Source: Rodentibacter heidelbergensis
GTDB lineage: Bacteria > Pseudomonadota > Gammaproteobacteria > Enterobacterales > Pasteurellaceae
Direction of reading: 5' to 3'
DNA length: 64,000 bases
NCBI RefSeq assembly: GCF_002000125.1
Contig: NZ_MLHH01000017.1
Location: 1 to 64,000 of the forward strand
The translations under genes were made by a program, and so were the position numbers. Each line of letters opens with the position of its first letter. The first letter of the stretch is position 1. Shown piece by piece: positions 1-9,390 of the stretch. The notes below the pieces were generated by a model. That model saw only the letters and a program-made list of their open reading frames with translations, was not told where the DNA came from and ran no database searches.

Positions 1-154
1 ATTTACGCAAGTTTAACGGTATTCCCAAAGCACATTTTGAGTTGTACTTGAAGGAGTGTGAATGGCGTTTTAATCATAGCGACCTAAAACATCAAATTTC
101 CATTTTAAAACAATTAGTTAAGGGTGTATTAGGTTAGTTATCTAGGACAGCCCC
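1..154 (+). mobile_element. Right end of an IS1595-family (IS1016-like) insertion sequence, cut by the window edge
   Basis: The segment holds the last codons of a transposase and, 17 bases after its stop, a terminal sequence ending in GGACAGCCCC at 145-154. From memory this matches the inverted-repeat end of IS1016-type elements (complement starts GGGGCTGTCC). The next bases, AAAATTTT at 155-162, could be the 8-bp target duplication typical of the family, but the left copy is outside the window. The element itself is inferred from only one end. Confidence 0.7.
3..137 (+). CDS. IS1595-family transposase, C-terminal 44 residues only
   Basis: An open frame runs in from the left edge and stops with TAG at 135-137. 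The peptide includes KFNGIPKAHFELYLKECEWR, which is the ending typical of ISXO2-like (IS1595) DDE transposases, where the conserved FNG and the YLKECEWRFN segment close the catalytic domain. The enzyme would catalyse cut-and-paste or copy-paste movement of its own element. The start and the catalytic Asp residues lie outside the window, so whether the gene is intact cannot be judged. Confidence 0.7.
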   Translation, partial: LRKFNGIPKAHFELYLKECEWRFNHSDLKHQISILKQLVKGVLG

Positions 155-282
155 AAAATTTTTATGCTCCCTATGAATGCTCTCAACAGTGTGAACCACA
201 AGAAAATGGCTTGAATTTTTAGATGTGGTGATGAGATAGCCAATCCCCAATTTCAACTATCTTCATCACAGACGGGAAGAGG

Positions 283-612
283 TTAAATAAAAACCGTTTG
301 AACCAACACCATATAAAAAATCGTGCCTGCGGCAATAGAGAGAAACATATTCTTTTTCCAGAAATGCAACACTAATACCAGCGCACCGGCAAGAAAATCC
401 GGTATGCCGTGATAGCCACTCAATAAATCGATATTTTTATAACAATAGATCACCAACATCCCAAACATTGCCGCAGGCAATACTTTGCCAAGATAGCGGA
501 TATACTCGGGAATAGGACGATTTGCCGGAAAAACCCAAAAAGGTAAAAGCCGTGTAAATTGAACCGCAAGCACACATAGACCAATTGTGATGATTTCTTC
601 TGATAGGGTCAT
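283..612 (-). CDS. azlD: AzlD family branched-chain amino acid exporter small subunit
   Basis: A 109-residue, very hydrophobic protein with about four membrane segments. It is the small partner of AzlC. In this family (AzlCD, YgaZH, BrnFE) the two inner-membrane proteins together export branched-chain amino acids, and in some species methionine. Its ATG overlaps the TGA stop of azlC by 4 bases, so the two are translationally coupled and most likely form one complex. No terminator is obvious after it. The upstream metR gene suggests that the substrate here could be methionine or a related metabolite, but this is inference. Confidence 0.85.
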   Translation of the reverse strand: MTLSEEIITIGLCVLAVQFTRLLPFWVFPANRPIPEYIRYLGKVLPAAMFGMLVIYCYKNIDLLSGYHGIPDFLAGALVLVLHFWKKNMFLSIAAGTIFYMVLVQTVFI

Positions 613-1328
613 AATGCCTCCAGCTTCGTTTTTAATTTAGGACGGCGTAATGTCAACACCAGCCAAATGCTGATAAGCGTAGGAATAAGAAAATGTTGTT
701 TACCGACAATAAATAAGAAAACTAAGCTAATGCCCAAGCCTAATAAGGCACTTTCATGGGATTTCTCTTTCATCCAATTTTCCGCAAAAATCACCAAGAA
801 AAGCGCCGTCATGGCAAATTCCACCCCTTTTAAATCTATCGGTAAAATTTCACCAAAGATATTCCCCAGAGCCGCTCCCATCACCCAATAAATGTGCAGG
901 TATAAACTGACAAAAAACATATACCAGCCTTTATCCAAATGGGCGGGAATATTCGCCATATAATTTAGGGAAAAGGATTCATCCACCAAACTGCTGATTA
1001 AATACCAACGTTTTTTGCCAAGCTGTGCGCCGTATTTTTCCAACATTGAAATGCCATAGAAAATTTGGCGGGCACTCACCATCAGGGTGATTAATAAAAC
1101 ACTCAGAGGCGAAAAAGGGGCAACCAGCGCAGCAGCGGCAATAAACTCCACCGAACCGGCATAGATGAGTAATGCCATCAGCATTGGATACCACACACCA
1201 AAACCAAGGGCTTTCATATAAATGCCGTAGGCCACGCCAAGAAATAAAAAACCGGCAAGCATAGGGGCGCTATAAGGGAGTGCCGCTTTCGCTGCAGCAC
1301 GGATTGGATATTGCTGAGAAACTGCCAT
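609..1328 (-). CDS. azlC: AzlC family branched-chain amino acid exporter large subunit
   Basis: A 239-residue polytopic membrane protein. The segment GFLFLGVAYGIYMKALGFG near residues 25-45 and SARQIFYGISM near 85-95 are typical of AzlC/YgaZ. With AzlD it forms an amino acid efflux pump in the inner membrane. A TTG codon directly precedes the ATG at 1328 and could extend the frame by one residue, but the ATG is the natural start. The gene begins 12 bases after the metR stop, which suggests a metR-azlC-azlD transcript. The same arrangement is known in H. influenzae. Confidence 0.87.
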   Translation of the reverse strand: MAVSQQYPIRAAAKAALPYSAPMLAGFLFLGVAYGIYMKALGFGVWYPMLMALLIYAGSVEFIAAAALVAPFSPLSVLLITLMVSARQIFYGISMLEKYGAQLGKKRWYLISSLVDESFSLNYMANIPAHLDKGWYMFFVSLYLHIYWVMGAALGNIFGEILPIDLKGVEFAMTALFLVIFAENWMKEKSHESALLGLGISLVFLFIVGKQHFLIPTLISIWLVLTLRRPKLKTKLEAL

Positions 1329-1340
1329 CAACCACTTCGC

Positions 1341-2267
1341 TTAGGCTAAAACCGATAATCCGGGTAAGGTAGAAAAACTTTGGGATTTGACGGTTTGATA
1401 GAAATCCTCAACATAGGCAAGATCTTTATCTTCCCGACGAATCGCCACATATAAATTGCTAAATAATCCCTCTTGGGTGATTTTGCGTGCCACCACATAA
1501 CCTTTTTCAAGATAAGGTAATGCTGCCCAATAAGGCACGGTGGCAATCCCACGACGGCTTGCCACCAATTGAATCATCGCAATAGTAAGCTCTGTGGTGC
1601 GGCGCATTGGGTTAATCCCTTTCGGTTTCAACACCTTACGCAATAGATCCAACATATCATCAGGTACCGGATAGGTTACCCAAGTTTCATCGGCAAAATC
1701 CTCTGCTTCCCAAACGGCTTTTTCGGCTAAAGCATGATCTTTTGAACAAATCCCCATCATTTCATAGGAAAAGAGCGGTTTAAAAATCACCGAATCATTA
1801 TTTTCAATTTCTGACACAATGACACAATCCGCTCGATGGGAAAGTAACAAACCAACGGGATCGGTATGAAAACCGGAAACAATATCCAATTCCACCAACC
1901 CCCAATTTTGACGAAAAGCATCCATGGCCGGCATTAACCAATCAAAGCAGGTATGACATTCCACCGCAATACGCAACTGCCCTGCCTCTCCCTGCTTCAC
2001 ACGAATTAAATCACGCTCTGCATCAATAATTTTAGGCATCACTTCATTGGCAAGGCGAATTAAACGCTCACCTGCTGAAGTAAAGCGTAGAGGCTGACTT
2101 TTGCGTTCAAATAAGGCGAGGCCGAATTGATCTTCAATGAGTTTAATTTGATGAGAAAGCGCAGATTGGGTGAGATAGACCCTTTTGGCTGCGGAAGAAA
2201 CACTGCCTGTTTCTTTCAAAGCAAGCAATGTTTTTAAATGTCGAAGTTCAAGAAATGTGGGCTTCAT
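1341..2267 (-). CDS. metR: MetR, LysR-type regulator of methionine biosynthesis
   Basis: 308 residues with the LysR layout. A winged helix-turn-helix lies at about residues 6-65 (LKTLLALKETGSVSSAAKRV, then QSALSHQIKLIE), followed by a periplasmic-binding-like effector domain at about 90-300. The effector-domain stretch VECHTCFDWLMPAMDAFR is characteristic of MetR, which senses homocysteine and controls metE, metF and related genes. None of these targets lies nearby. azlC follows after 12 bases, so the exporter may belong to the methionine regulon; that link is inference from gene order. An AT-rich 119-bp gap upstream would hold its promoter and carries an uptake sequence at 2339. Confidence 0.88.
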   Translation of the reverse strand: MKPTFLELRHLKTLLALKETGSVSSAAKRVYLTQSALSHQIKLIEDQFGLALFERKSQPLRFTSAGERLIRLANEVMPKIIDAERDLIRVKQGEAGQLRIAVECHTCFDWLMPAMDAFRQNWGLVELDIVSGFHTDPVGLLLSHRADCVIVSEIENNDSVIFKPLFSYEMMGICSKDHALAEKAVWEAEDFADETWVTYPVPDDMLDLLRKVLKPKGINPMRRTTELTIAMIQLVASRRGIATVPYWAALPYLEKGYVVARKITQEGLFSNLYVAIRREDKDLAYVEDFYQTVKSQSFSTLPGLSVLA

Positions 2268-2386
2268 GAGCGTTATTCATAAAATACAAAAAATAAATGA
2301 GGAATATGATACTGAAAAATAAGGAAATTTAAAGGTGAAAGTGCGGTCATTTTTATGATAATTTTACCGAATTCAACAAATCACCT

Positions 2387-3175
2387 TTAACCAAACAGGT
2401 TGACACTCTTTTCCCATATCACTTGTGCGATCTCATCTTTCGGCTCATTGCGTAGCGAACATAATGCATTAAAACTTTCCACAATCCGTTCGGGGCGGTT
2501 CGGTTGCCCCTGAAAACCAAACACCGGCATATCGGGGCTATCAGTTTCCAGCACCAAAGCATCCAACGGCAATTTTGCTATCGCTTGGCGGGTTTTATTC
2601 GCCCGTTGATAAGTAATCGTGCCCCCCACACCGATTTTATAACCGAGATCCACAAACCGTTTGGCTTGCTCATAACTGCCGGCAAAACCATGTATCACCC
2701 CATATTGAGGCAATGAAATACGCTTTAAAAAGCTAAACACTTGATCGTGTGCTTTTCGGCTATGAATATTCACAGGCAAGGCAAATTGTCTTGCAAGATA
2801 AAGCTGACGTTCAAAAAAATCGCATTGTTTTTTCCAAAGTTCATCTGTCAATAAATCGGGGATCGCCCGCTCTAAACCAATTTCCGCCACTGCCGTACAA
2901 TTTTTATCACGATGCGCTAAAGCTTGTTCCAAAAGCGATAAATCCCCTTCTGAATGTTCTTTAATATAAAGCGGGTGTAGCCCCAGCCCATAATATAAAT
3001 TTTGGGGATAAAGTGCGGTCATTTTTTGGATAGTTTTGAAATCCCGAGCCAGTACCGCCACAATCAGTATCTTCTCTACCCCAGCTTGCTTGGCATTTTC
3101 CACTAATTGTGAAAGCGGCTCGCCGGTGAATTGCTGTAAATAATCAAGGTGAGTATGAGTATCGAAAAAAGCCAT
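2387..3175 (-). CDS. TatD family metal-dependent hydrolase (YjjV-like)
   Basis: A 262-residue TIM-barrel hydrolase starting MAFFDTHTHLDYL, where the HxH motif binds the metal. Further family motifs are GLGLHPLY, AEIGLE, INIHSRKAH-like VNIHSRKAHDQ, and LVLETDSPDMP near the end. TatD relatives are Mg2+-dependent 3'-5' DNA/RNA exonucleases or deoxyribonucleases; the substrate of the YjjV branch is poorly defined. A GTG four codons upstream is in frame, but the ATG at 3175 has the purine-rich GCGAGAG just before it and matches family length, so it is preferred. A hairpin separates it from ppiB upstream. Confidence 0.85.
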   Translation of the reverse strand: MAFFDTHTHLDYLQQFTGEPLSQLVENAKQAGVEKILIVAVLARDFKTIQKMTALYPQNLYYGLGLHPLYIKEHSEGDLSLLEQALAHRDKNCTAVAEIGLERAIPDLLTDELWKKQCDFFERQLYLARQFALPVNIHSRKAHDQVFSFLKRISLPQYGVIHGFAGSYEQAKRFVDLGYKIGVGGTITYQRANKTRQAIAKLPLDALVLETDSPDMPVFGFQGQPNRPERIVESFNALCSLRNEPKDEIAQVIWEKSVNLFG

Positions 3176-3200
3176 AATCTCTCGCACTGAAATAGAAAGA

Positions 3201-3226
3201 GAAAACCTGAGGCAACGCTCAGGTTT
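3201..3226 (-). terminator. Intrinsic terminator after ppiB
   Basis: A 9-bp perfect stem (AAACCTGAG with CTCAGGTTT) and a 6-base loop. Read on the minus strand it is followed by the pyrimidine tract TTTTCTCTTTC. It lies between the ppiB stop and the next gene, so it probably ends ppiB transcripts. Confidence 0.65.
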
Positions 3227-3245
3227 ATTTCATTATTCTATGCCA

Positions 3246-3755
3246 TTATTCTACAGTAACGGAGTGGATCACCACATCCTCTTTCGGCACATCTTGATGA
3301 AAACCTTTACTACCGGTTTTCACCCCTTTGATTTGATCGACCACATCCATGCCTTCCACCACTTCACCGAATACCGCATAGCCCCATTCTTGTACCACAT
3401 TTTTGCCAAACATTTCTTTAGCACGGTAATCAAGAAAGGTATTATCCGCTACATTAATAAAAAATTGTGCCGTAGCAGAATGAGGATCGGAGGTACGAGC
3501 CATGGCAATGGTGCCACGTTTATTGCTTAAGCCGTTTGCTGCTTCATTTTGAATTGGCGCATTGGTCGCTTTCTCTTTCATTCCGCTTTCCATACCGCCA
3601 CCTTGGATCATAAATCCGTCAATAACACGGTGGAAAATTGTGTTATCATAAAACCCGTTTTTACAATAAGTTAAGAAATTTTCGACTGTAATGGGCGCTT
3701 TTTCTGCATTTAATGCAATTTTAATATCACCCAAATTTGTGTGTAAAATAACCAT
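3246..3755 (-). CDS. ppiB: Peptidyl-prolyl cis-trans isomerase B (cyclophilin)
   Basis: A 169-residue cyclophilin without a signal peptide, so the cytoplasmic PpiB type. It catalyses cis-trans isomerisation of proline peptide bonds. Family signatures are [30 protein letters not shown] (active-site Arg in FHRVI) and [13 protein letters not shown]. The open frame extends 17 codons upstream, but the ATG at 3755 ([10 protein letters not shown]) gives the usual family length and has AGGGAAATCAAA ahead of it. cysS lies divergently upstream, with a 106-bp shared intergenic region that contains an uptake sequence at 3819. Confidence 0.93.
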   Translation of the reverse strand: MVILHTNLGDIKIALNAEKAPITVENFLTYCKNGFYDNTIFHRVIDGFMIQGGGMESGMKEKATNAPIQNEAANGLSNKRGTIAMARTSDPHSATAQFFINVADNTFLDYRAKEMFGKNVVQEWGYAVFGEVVEGMDVVDQIKGVKTGSKGFHQDVPKEDVVIHSVTVE

Positions 3756-3861
3756 TTTGATTTCCCTATGAAATTTAAAGAACGCCATTATTCCATAAAT
3801 AGGCAATAAGTGCTATAAAAGTGCGGTCAGTTTCAATGTCAAATTTAAAACCGAGAAAAAA

Positions 3862-5241
3862 ATGCTAAAAATTTTCAATACCCTAACTCGAGAAAAAGAA
3901 ATTTTTAAACCGATCCATGCCAACCAAGTCGGTATGTATGTGTGTGGGGTCACCGTCTATGATCTATGCCATATCGGACACGGACGCACCTTTGTCTGCT
4001 TTGATGTGATCGCCCGTTATTTGCGTTATTTAGGCTATGATTTGACCTATGTACGCAATATTACCGATGTGGACGACAAAATCATTAAACGCGCCTTAGA
4101 AAATCAAGAAACTTGCGAACAATTGGTTGATCGCATGGTTGTGGAAATGTACAAAGATTTTGATGCGTTAAATATTTTACGCCCCGACTCAGAGCCTCGT
4201 GCCACCCATCATATTCCCGAAATTATTGAAATTGTTGAAAAATTAATTGAACGTGGGCATGCTTATGTCGCACAAAACGGCGATGTCATGTTCGATGTAG
4301 AAAGTTTCAAAGAATATGGTCAATTATCCCGTCAAGATTTAGAACAACTCCAAGCGGGCGCAAGGGTGGATGTTTCCGAAGTGAAGAAAAACCCAATGGA
4401 CTTTGTGCTATGGAAAATGTCAAAACCGAACGAGCCAAGTTGGCCATCCCCTTGGGGAGCGGGGCGTCCGGGTTGGCATATTGAATGTTCAGCAATGAAT
4501 AGTAAGCAGTTAGGTGAACATTTTGATATTCACGGCGGCGGATCGGATTTAATGTTCCCTCATCACGAAAATGAAATTGCCCAATCTTGCTGTGCGCACG
4601 GTGGCGATTACGTTAATTATTGGATTCACTCCGGTATGATTATGGTAGATAAAGAGAAAATGTCGAAATCACTCGGCAATTTCTTCACTATTCGTGATGT
4701 TCTCAACCATTATGATGCGGAAAGCGTACGCTATTTCTTATTATCCGCTCATTACCGCAGCCAGCTCAATTACAGTGAAGAAAACCTGAATTTAGCCCAT
4801 GGGGCATTGGAACGGTTATATACCGCCTTGCGGGGAACGGATCAAACTGCGGTCGCTTTTGGCGGAGAACATTTTGTTGAAGCCTTCCGTGAAGCAATGG
4901 ACGATGATTTTAATACGCCAAATGCGATTTCCGTGTTATTTGAAATGGCACGGGAAGTCAATAAATTAAAATCAGAAGAGATGGAAAAAGCCAATGGATT
5001 AGCCGCACGCCTACGGGAATTGGCTCACATTTTGGGATTATTAGAACAAGATCCGGAAAGCTTTTTGCAAGCCGGCTCTAATGAAGATGAAATCGCTAAA
5101 ATTGAAGCCTTAATCCAACAACGCAATGAAGCCAGAGCAGCCAAAAACTGGGCTTTGGCAGATGAAGCAAGAAATGCCTTAACGGCCATGGGAATTGTGT
5201 TAGAAGACGGCGCAAACGGCACCACTTGGCGTAAACAATAA
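3862..5241 (+). CDS. cysS: Cysteinyl-tRNA synthetase
   Basis: 459 residues, the normal length for this class I synthetase, which charges tRNA-Cys with cysteine in the cytoplasm. The zinc-binding Cys28 in [17 protein letters not shown], the HIGH motif at residues 37-40 and the KMSKS motif in [11 protein letters not shown] near residue 270 are all present. GWHIECSAM and [14 protein letters not shown] supply the other zinc ligands. The C-terminal helical anticodon-binding domain is complete. The gene is transcribed alone, divergently from ppiB, and closes with a strong terminator. Confidence 0.96.
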   Translation: MLKIFNTLTREKEIFKPIHANQVGMYVCGVTVYDLCHIGHGRTFVCFDVIARYLRYLGYDLTYVRNITDVDDKIIKRALENQETCEQLVDRMVVEMYKDFDALNILRPDSEPRATHHIPEIIEIVEKLIERGHAYVAQNGDVMFDVESFKEYGQLSRQDLEQLQAGARVDVSEVKKNPMDFVLWKMSKPNEPSWPSPWGAGRPGWHIECSAMNSKQLGEHFDIHGGGSDLMFPHHENEIAQSCCAHGGDYVNYWIHSGMIMVDKEKMSKSLGNFFTIRDVLNHYDAESVRYFLLSAHYRSQLNYSEENLNLAHGALERLYTALRGTDQTAVAFGGEHFVEAFREAMDDDFNTPNAISVLFEMAREVNKLKSEEMEKANGLAARLRELAHILGLLEQDPESFLQAGSNEDEIAKIEALIQQRNEARAAKNWALADEARNALTAMGIVLEDGANGTTWRKQ

Positions 5242-5270
5242 TCATCAGAAAATAGCTATCCCTATCTCAT

Positions 5271-5296
5271 AAAACGGAGGGTTTCCTCCGTTTTTT
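5271..5296 (+). terminator. Intrinsic terminator after cysS
   Basis: A perfect stem AAAACGGAGG / CCTCCGTTTT with a 4-base GTTT loop, running into six T residues. It lies 30 bases after the cysS stop. Confidence 0.88.
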
Positions 5297-5445
5297 CATT
5301 TTTTATTTGCGATATCACTTATCCTCTAACTTACTGAATATAAATAAAAAATAAGTTTTTCTTGGCTTTTTTAGTTGGGCTTGTGATAAAATAGCGAACT
5401 TTTGAAACTCTTTTAATTATTTAATTTGGATCTTCGGAGGAATTC

Positions 5446-6084
5446 ATGTCCAATGCATCAAGTAAACGTTTTGTAATGACACTTTTTTCAAATAAAGATG
5501 ATATTTACTGTCATCAAGTGAAAATTGTGCTGGCAGAAAAAGGCGTAGCTTATGAAAATGAAGAAGTTGATCCGCAAGCATTATCAGAAGATTTAATGGA
5601 ATTAAATCCTTATGGCACGTTACCAACCTTAGTCGACCGTGATTTAGAACTCTTTAATTCCCGTATTATTATCGAATACCTTGACGAACGTTTTCCTCAC
5701 CCTCCTCTTATGCCGGTTTACCCGATCGCTCGTGGTAAAACCCGTCTTTTAATGTACCGCATTGAACAAGATTGGTATCCAACCCTAATGAAAGCGGAAA
5801 AAGGCAATGAAGCAGAGCGTGCGGAAGCGTTAAAACAACTGAAAGAAGAATTATTGGCGGCCGCCCCTATTTTCCAACAAACCCCTTATTTTATGAGCGA
5901 AGAATTCAGCTTAATTGATTGTTACATTGCGCCTTTGCTATGGAAACTAAAACAATTTGGGGTGGAATTTACCGGTGCAGGCAGCAAAGCCTTGAAAGGT
6001 TATATGGATCGTGTGTTCAGCCGTGATTCCTTTTTACAATCAGTCGGAGAAGCCGCTCCTAAAAATTTGATGGATGATAAATAA
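5446..6084 (+). CDS. sspA: Stringent starvation protein A
   Basis: A 212-residue protein with a glutathione S-transferase fold (thioredoxin-like N-terminal half, helical C-terminal half) but no GST activity in known members. SspA binds RNA polymerase and helps cells in stationary phase and acid stress. FVMTLFSNKDDIYCHQVKI and NPYGTLPTLVDRDLELFNSR are family segments. CTTCGGAGGAATTC upstream gives a very strong ribosome binding site. Its TAA overlaps the ATG of sspB (TAATG), so the two are coupled. Confidence 0.94.
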   Translation: MSNASSKRFVMTLFSNKDDIYCHQVKIVLAEKGVAYENEEVDPQALSEDLMELNPYGTLPTLVDRDLELFNSRIIIEYLDERFPHPPLMPVYPIARGKTRLLMYRIEQDWYPTLMKAEKGNEAERAEALKQLKEELLAAAPIFQQTPYFMSEEFSLIDCYIAPLLWKLKQFGVEFTGAGSKALKGYMDRVFSRDSFLQSVGEAAPKNLMDDK

Positions 6085-6536
6085 TGGCATATCAATCTTC
6101 CCCCAAACGCCCCTATTTATTACGGGCATACTATGATTGGCTTATTGATAATGACTTCACCCCTTATTTAGTGGTCGATGCCACTTATTGGGGGGTCAAC
6201 GTCCCTGTTGAGTATGTGCAAGACGGACAAATTGTGCTTAATCTTTCCGCCAATGCCACAGGGAATTTACAACTCACCAATGATTTCATTCAATTTAATG
6301 CCCGTTTTAAAGGCGTATCACGAGAACTCTATATCCCTATGGGGGCAGCGCTTGCTATTTATGCGCGTGAAAACGGTGATGGCGTGATGTTTGAGCCGGA
6401 AGCCATTTATGATGAGTTAAATAACGCCCCGAGCACCGATCAGCCTAATAGCTTTGCAGAAGCGGTGGATAAACCCAAAGGGGAAAAGAAAAAACCTTCA
6501 GCGAAATCCACCTCGCATTTAAGAATTGTGGATTAG
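6084..6536 (+). CDS. sspB: ClpXP protease specificity-enhancing factor SspB
   Basis: 150 residues. The N-terminal domain (about 1-110) starts with SSPKRPYLLRAYYDWLIDN and binds ssrA-tagged peptides. A flexible acidic and lysine-rich linker follows, then a C-terminal tail ending HLRIVD that matches the ClpX-binding module (LRVVK-like). SspB tethers ssrA-tagged stalled translation products to ClpXP for degradation. It is the second gene of the sspA operon. Placement next to rplM-rpsI is conserved in related bacteria. Confidence 0.93.
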   Translation: MAYQSSPKRPYLLRAYYDWLIDNDFTPYLVVDATYWGVNVPVEYVQDGQIVLNLSANATGNLQLTNDFIQFNARFKGVSRELYIPMGAALAIYARENGDGVMFEPEAIYDELNNAPSTDQPNSFAEAVDKPKGEKKKPSAKSTSHLRIVD

Positions 6537-6650
6537 TCTTCAATGACGCCATGCAACCTATCTATTTCAGATAATTTCAAAAGCGATAGATGCATAAGAA
6601 ATCAGTTCAATCTTTATGCAAAATTAAATCATAGATTTTGCTATAAAAAA

Positions 6651-6679
6651 TTAGCATTTGTCTGAAAAATAGGTATAAT
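6651..6679 (+). promoter_or_regulatory. Probable sigma-70 promoter of rplM-rpsI
   Basis: TTAGCA at 6651-6656, a 17-base spacer, and a perfect TATAAT at 6674-6679. Transcription would start near 6686, leaving a leader of about 130 bases before rplM. Confidence 0.65.
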
Positions 6680-6685
6680 ACGCCG

Positions 6686-7244
<559 letters not shown>

Positions 7245-7260
7245 TCACGAGGTTTAGGAT

Positions 7261-7653
7261 ATGGCAGAGAATCAAAACTACGGCACAGGTCGCCGCAAAA
7301 GCTCTTCAGCTCGTGTATTTATCAAACCGGGCAGTGGTAAAATCACTATCAACCAACGTGAATTAGACGTTTACTTCGGTCGTGAAACCTCACGAATGAT
7401 CGTACGTCAACCTTTAGAATTGGTTGAATTAACTGATAAATTAGACCTATACATCACTGTAAAAGGTGGCGGTATTTCTGGTCAAGCGGGTGCAATCCGT
7501 CACGGTATCACTCGTGCATTAATTGAATACGATGAAACCCTACGTCCTGCACTTCGTGCAGCCGGCTTTGTTACTCGTGATGCTCGTCGCGTTGAACGTA
7601 AAAAAGTGGGTTTACACAAAGCTCGTCGTCGTCCACAATACTCCAAACGTTAA
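7261..7653 (+). CDS. rpsI: 30S ribosomal protein S9
   Basis: 130 residues, the usual length. [17 protein letters not shown] at the start and the arginine/lysine-rich tail ending RRRPQYSKR are diagnostic. The tail reaches into the decoding centre and contacts P-site tRNA; the final Lys-Arg is intact. Second gene of the rplM-rpsI operon, followed by a strong terminator. Confidence 0.98.
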   Translation: MAENQNYGTGRRKSSSARVFIKPGSGKITINQRELDVYFGRETSRMIVRQPLELVELTDKLDLYITVKGGGISGQAGAIRHGITRALIEYDETLRPALRAAGFVTRDARRVERKKVGLHKARRRPQYSKR

Positions 7654-7709
7654 TACGGCGAACTCTCGTATTGATAACAATAGTCTCTTGTTTATCAAGA
7701 TATTATCAA

Positions 7710-7742
7710 AAAAAGGTTGGTATTTATGCCAACCTTTTTTAT
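7710..7742 (+). terminator. Intrinsic terminator after rpsI
   Basis: Stem AAAAAGGTTGG / CCAACCTTTTT with an 8-base loop, followed by more T residues. It ends the ribosomal protein operon. Confidence 0.88.
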
Positions 7743-7851
7743 TTTCAGTCTTTGCCAAACCTCCCCTATAAACAATGATAACCCGTTTGCCGATTTGTCC
7801 AGAAAAACGTAAAATGTGACTAATTTTTAACATCAAATATAGGGAAAAATC

Positions 7852-8514
7852 ATGGTAAAACTTACCGCTCAAGAGGTTATCGAGCTTCTTAATCAACGTA
7901 GTTCCACCCGTTATTACGATCCGGCTAAAAAAATCAGCGATGAAGATTTCCACGCCATTTTAGAATGCGCCCGCCTTTCACCGAGTTCTGTGGGATCTGA
8001 ACCTTGGAAAATTCTAGTCATTCAAAATAAAGCCTTACGGGAGAAAATCAAACCTTTTAGCTGGGGGATGATGAATCAATTAGACAATTGTAGCCATGTA
8101 GTCATTTTACTGGCGAAGAAAAATGCCCGCTACGACAGCCCATTTTTTGTGGATGTGATGGCAAGAAAAGGGCTTAATGAAGAACAGCAGCAACAAGCCT
8201 TAGCCAAATACAAAACGCTGCAAGAAAACGATATGAAATTGTTGGAAAGTGACCGCACTTTATTTGATTGGTGTAGCAAACAAACCTATATCGCTCTTGC
8301 AAATATGCTGACCGGTGCGGCAGCGATGGGGATTGACTCTTGTCCGATTGAAGGCTTTCATTATGATTTAATGAACCAAACCCTTGCTGAAGAAGGCTTG
8401 TTTGACCCGAATGAATACGGCGTTTCTGTTGCCGCAACCTTTGGTTATCGAGTCCGTGATATTGCGAAGAAATCCCGCAAAGCGATGGATGAAATTGTCA
8501 CTTGGGTGAAATAA
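7852..8514 (+). CDS. NAD(P)H-dependent nitroreductase family flavoprotein
   Basis: 220 residues of the NfsB/nitroreductase fold, an FMN-dependent homodimeric oxidoreductase. FMN-contact segments visible are NQRSSTRYYDP (residues about 14-24), LSPSSVGSEPWKILVI (about 42-57), and GIDSCPIEGFHYD near 160-172; the C-terminal FGYR segment is also typical. Members reduce nitroaromatics and quinones with NAD(P)H; the physiological substrate is unknown. It is a single gene with a standard AGGGAAAAATC ribosome binding region, and a related protein of the same length is present in H. influenzae. Confidence 0.85.
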   Translation: MVKLTAQEVIELLNQRSSTRYYDPAKKISDEDFHAILECARLSPSSVGSEPWKILVIQNKALREKIKPFSWGMMNQLDNCSHVVILLAKKNARYDSPFFVDVMARKGLNEEQQQQALAKYKTLQENDMKLLESDRTLFDWCSKQTYIALANMLTGAAAMGIDSCPIEGFHYDLMNQTLAEEGLFDPNEYGVSVAATFGYRVRDIAKKSRKAMDEIVTWVK

Positions 8515-8524
8515 CATTTTTTGT

Positions 8525-8556
8525 GGGAGAAGGATAGATTAAATTTTCCTTCTCCC
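8525..8556. other. Hairpin between convergent genes, possible weak bidirectional terminator
   Basis: A 10-bp stem (GGGAGAAGGA with TCCTTCTCCC) with a 12-base AT-rich loop between the convergent nitroreductase and DUF695 genes. Neither side has a proper T tract, so termination function is uncertain. Confidence 0.35.
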
Positions 8557-8608
8557 GCTAGCATACAGACGGAAGAAATCAGGCGAAATACCCCGAGTGA
8601 AGAAGTGA

Positions 8609-9382
8609 TCAGTTTAACTGTTTATTATCCTCCATCAAACTATCACATTCCCAACCAATATAATCCCCCATAAATTGTTGAGCTAACTTTTCAAACTTTT
8701 CCACTTGCTCAAAAATTTCACTATTATCGAGAGAAAGTTCTTGCTCTAGTTTGACTAGATAATAAGGCTCATCATCCTCGTTAAATTGAATGGCTTGAGC
8801 GGAATATTGTAGTGTGATGAAAGAATAATCTCCCAAACTCAATTCATCCATAAAAGGAAACATCTTTTGTTCTTCGTCAAAATGAAAACTATGCTCCACC
8901 AAATAAGTATCACTCAGATCTCGACCTTTACTTTGCAATAACCCCAATAATTCTTCCGTGGCATTCATTTTGATCTCAAGAGGCGAGGCAAGTAAAAAAT
9001 CAAAATAAGTATCCCAATTCGGATCATCTTGAACACTCACTGCCTCGACAAATTCAACCTGTGATAAGGTTTCCAGTAAGATTTCCGAATGTTCGCAATA
9101 AAAATGCATTTTCGCCTGTCCGTTACAGATAAAATGTCCAGCAAAAAAGACATTAGGCAGTGCGCTCAATTGCGCCAAAATTTTGAAGATACGATTAATT
9201 AGCTTATCGTACTCCCCTTCTGAGGGAAGCCCGCTCTCATCGCTCTGATAATTAATGGTGAATTGCACAATTTTATTGCAATTCTTACCATGGAATTGAT
9301 CGATATTTTCAATATTTGCGGTAAACACAGCAGGCATATCATTCACCATAGAACGATAATTCTGCCAATTTGCCATATCCAT
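8609..9382 (-). CDS. Uncharacterised protein with DUF695 and RraB-like domains
   Basis: 257 residues, acidic, no signal peptide or membrane segment. Residues about 5-135 resemble DUF695 ([20 protein letters not shown] at the start). Residues about 140-245 resemble the RraB/ribonuclease-E-inhibitor fold ([20 protein letters not shown], then VEHSFHF). RraB itself binds RNase E and changes mRNA decay; whether this protein does so is not known. The ATG at 9382 has AGGA six bases upstream, supporting this start over the ATG two codons in. It begins 8 bases after the xthA stop zone on the same strand as a neighbour pair downstream of xthA. Confidence 0.7.
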   Translation of the reverse strand: MDMANWQNYRSMVNDMPAVFTANIENIDQFHGKNCNKIVQFTINYQSDESGLPSEGEYDKLINRIFKILAQLSALPNVFFAGHFICNGQAKMHFYCEHSEILLETLSQVEFVEAVSVQDDPNWDTYFDFLLASPLEIKMNATEELLGLLQSKGRDLSDTYLVEHSFHFDEEQKMFPFMDELSLGDYSFITLQYSAQAIQFNEDDEPYYLVKLEQELSLDNSEIFEQVEKFEKLAQQFMGDYIGWECDSLMEDNKQLN

Positions 9383-9390
9383 TTTTTATC

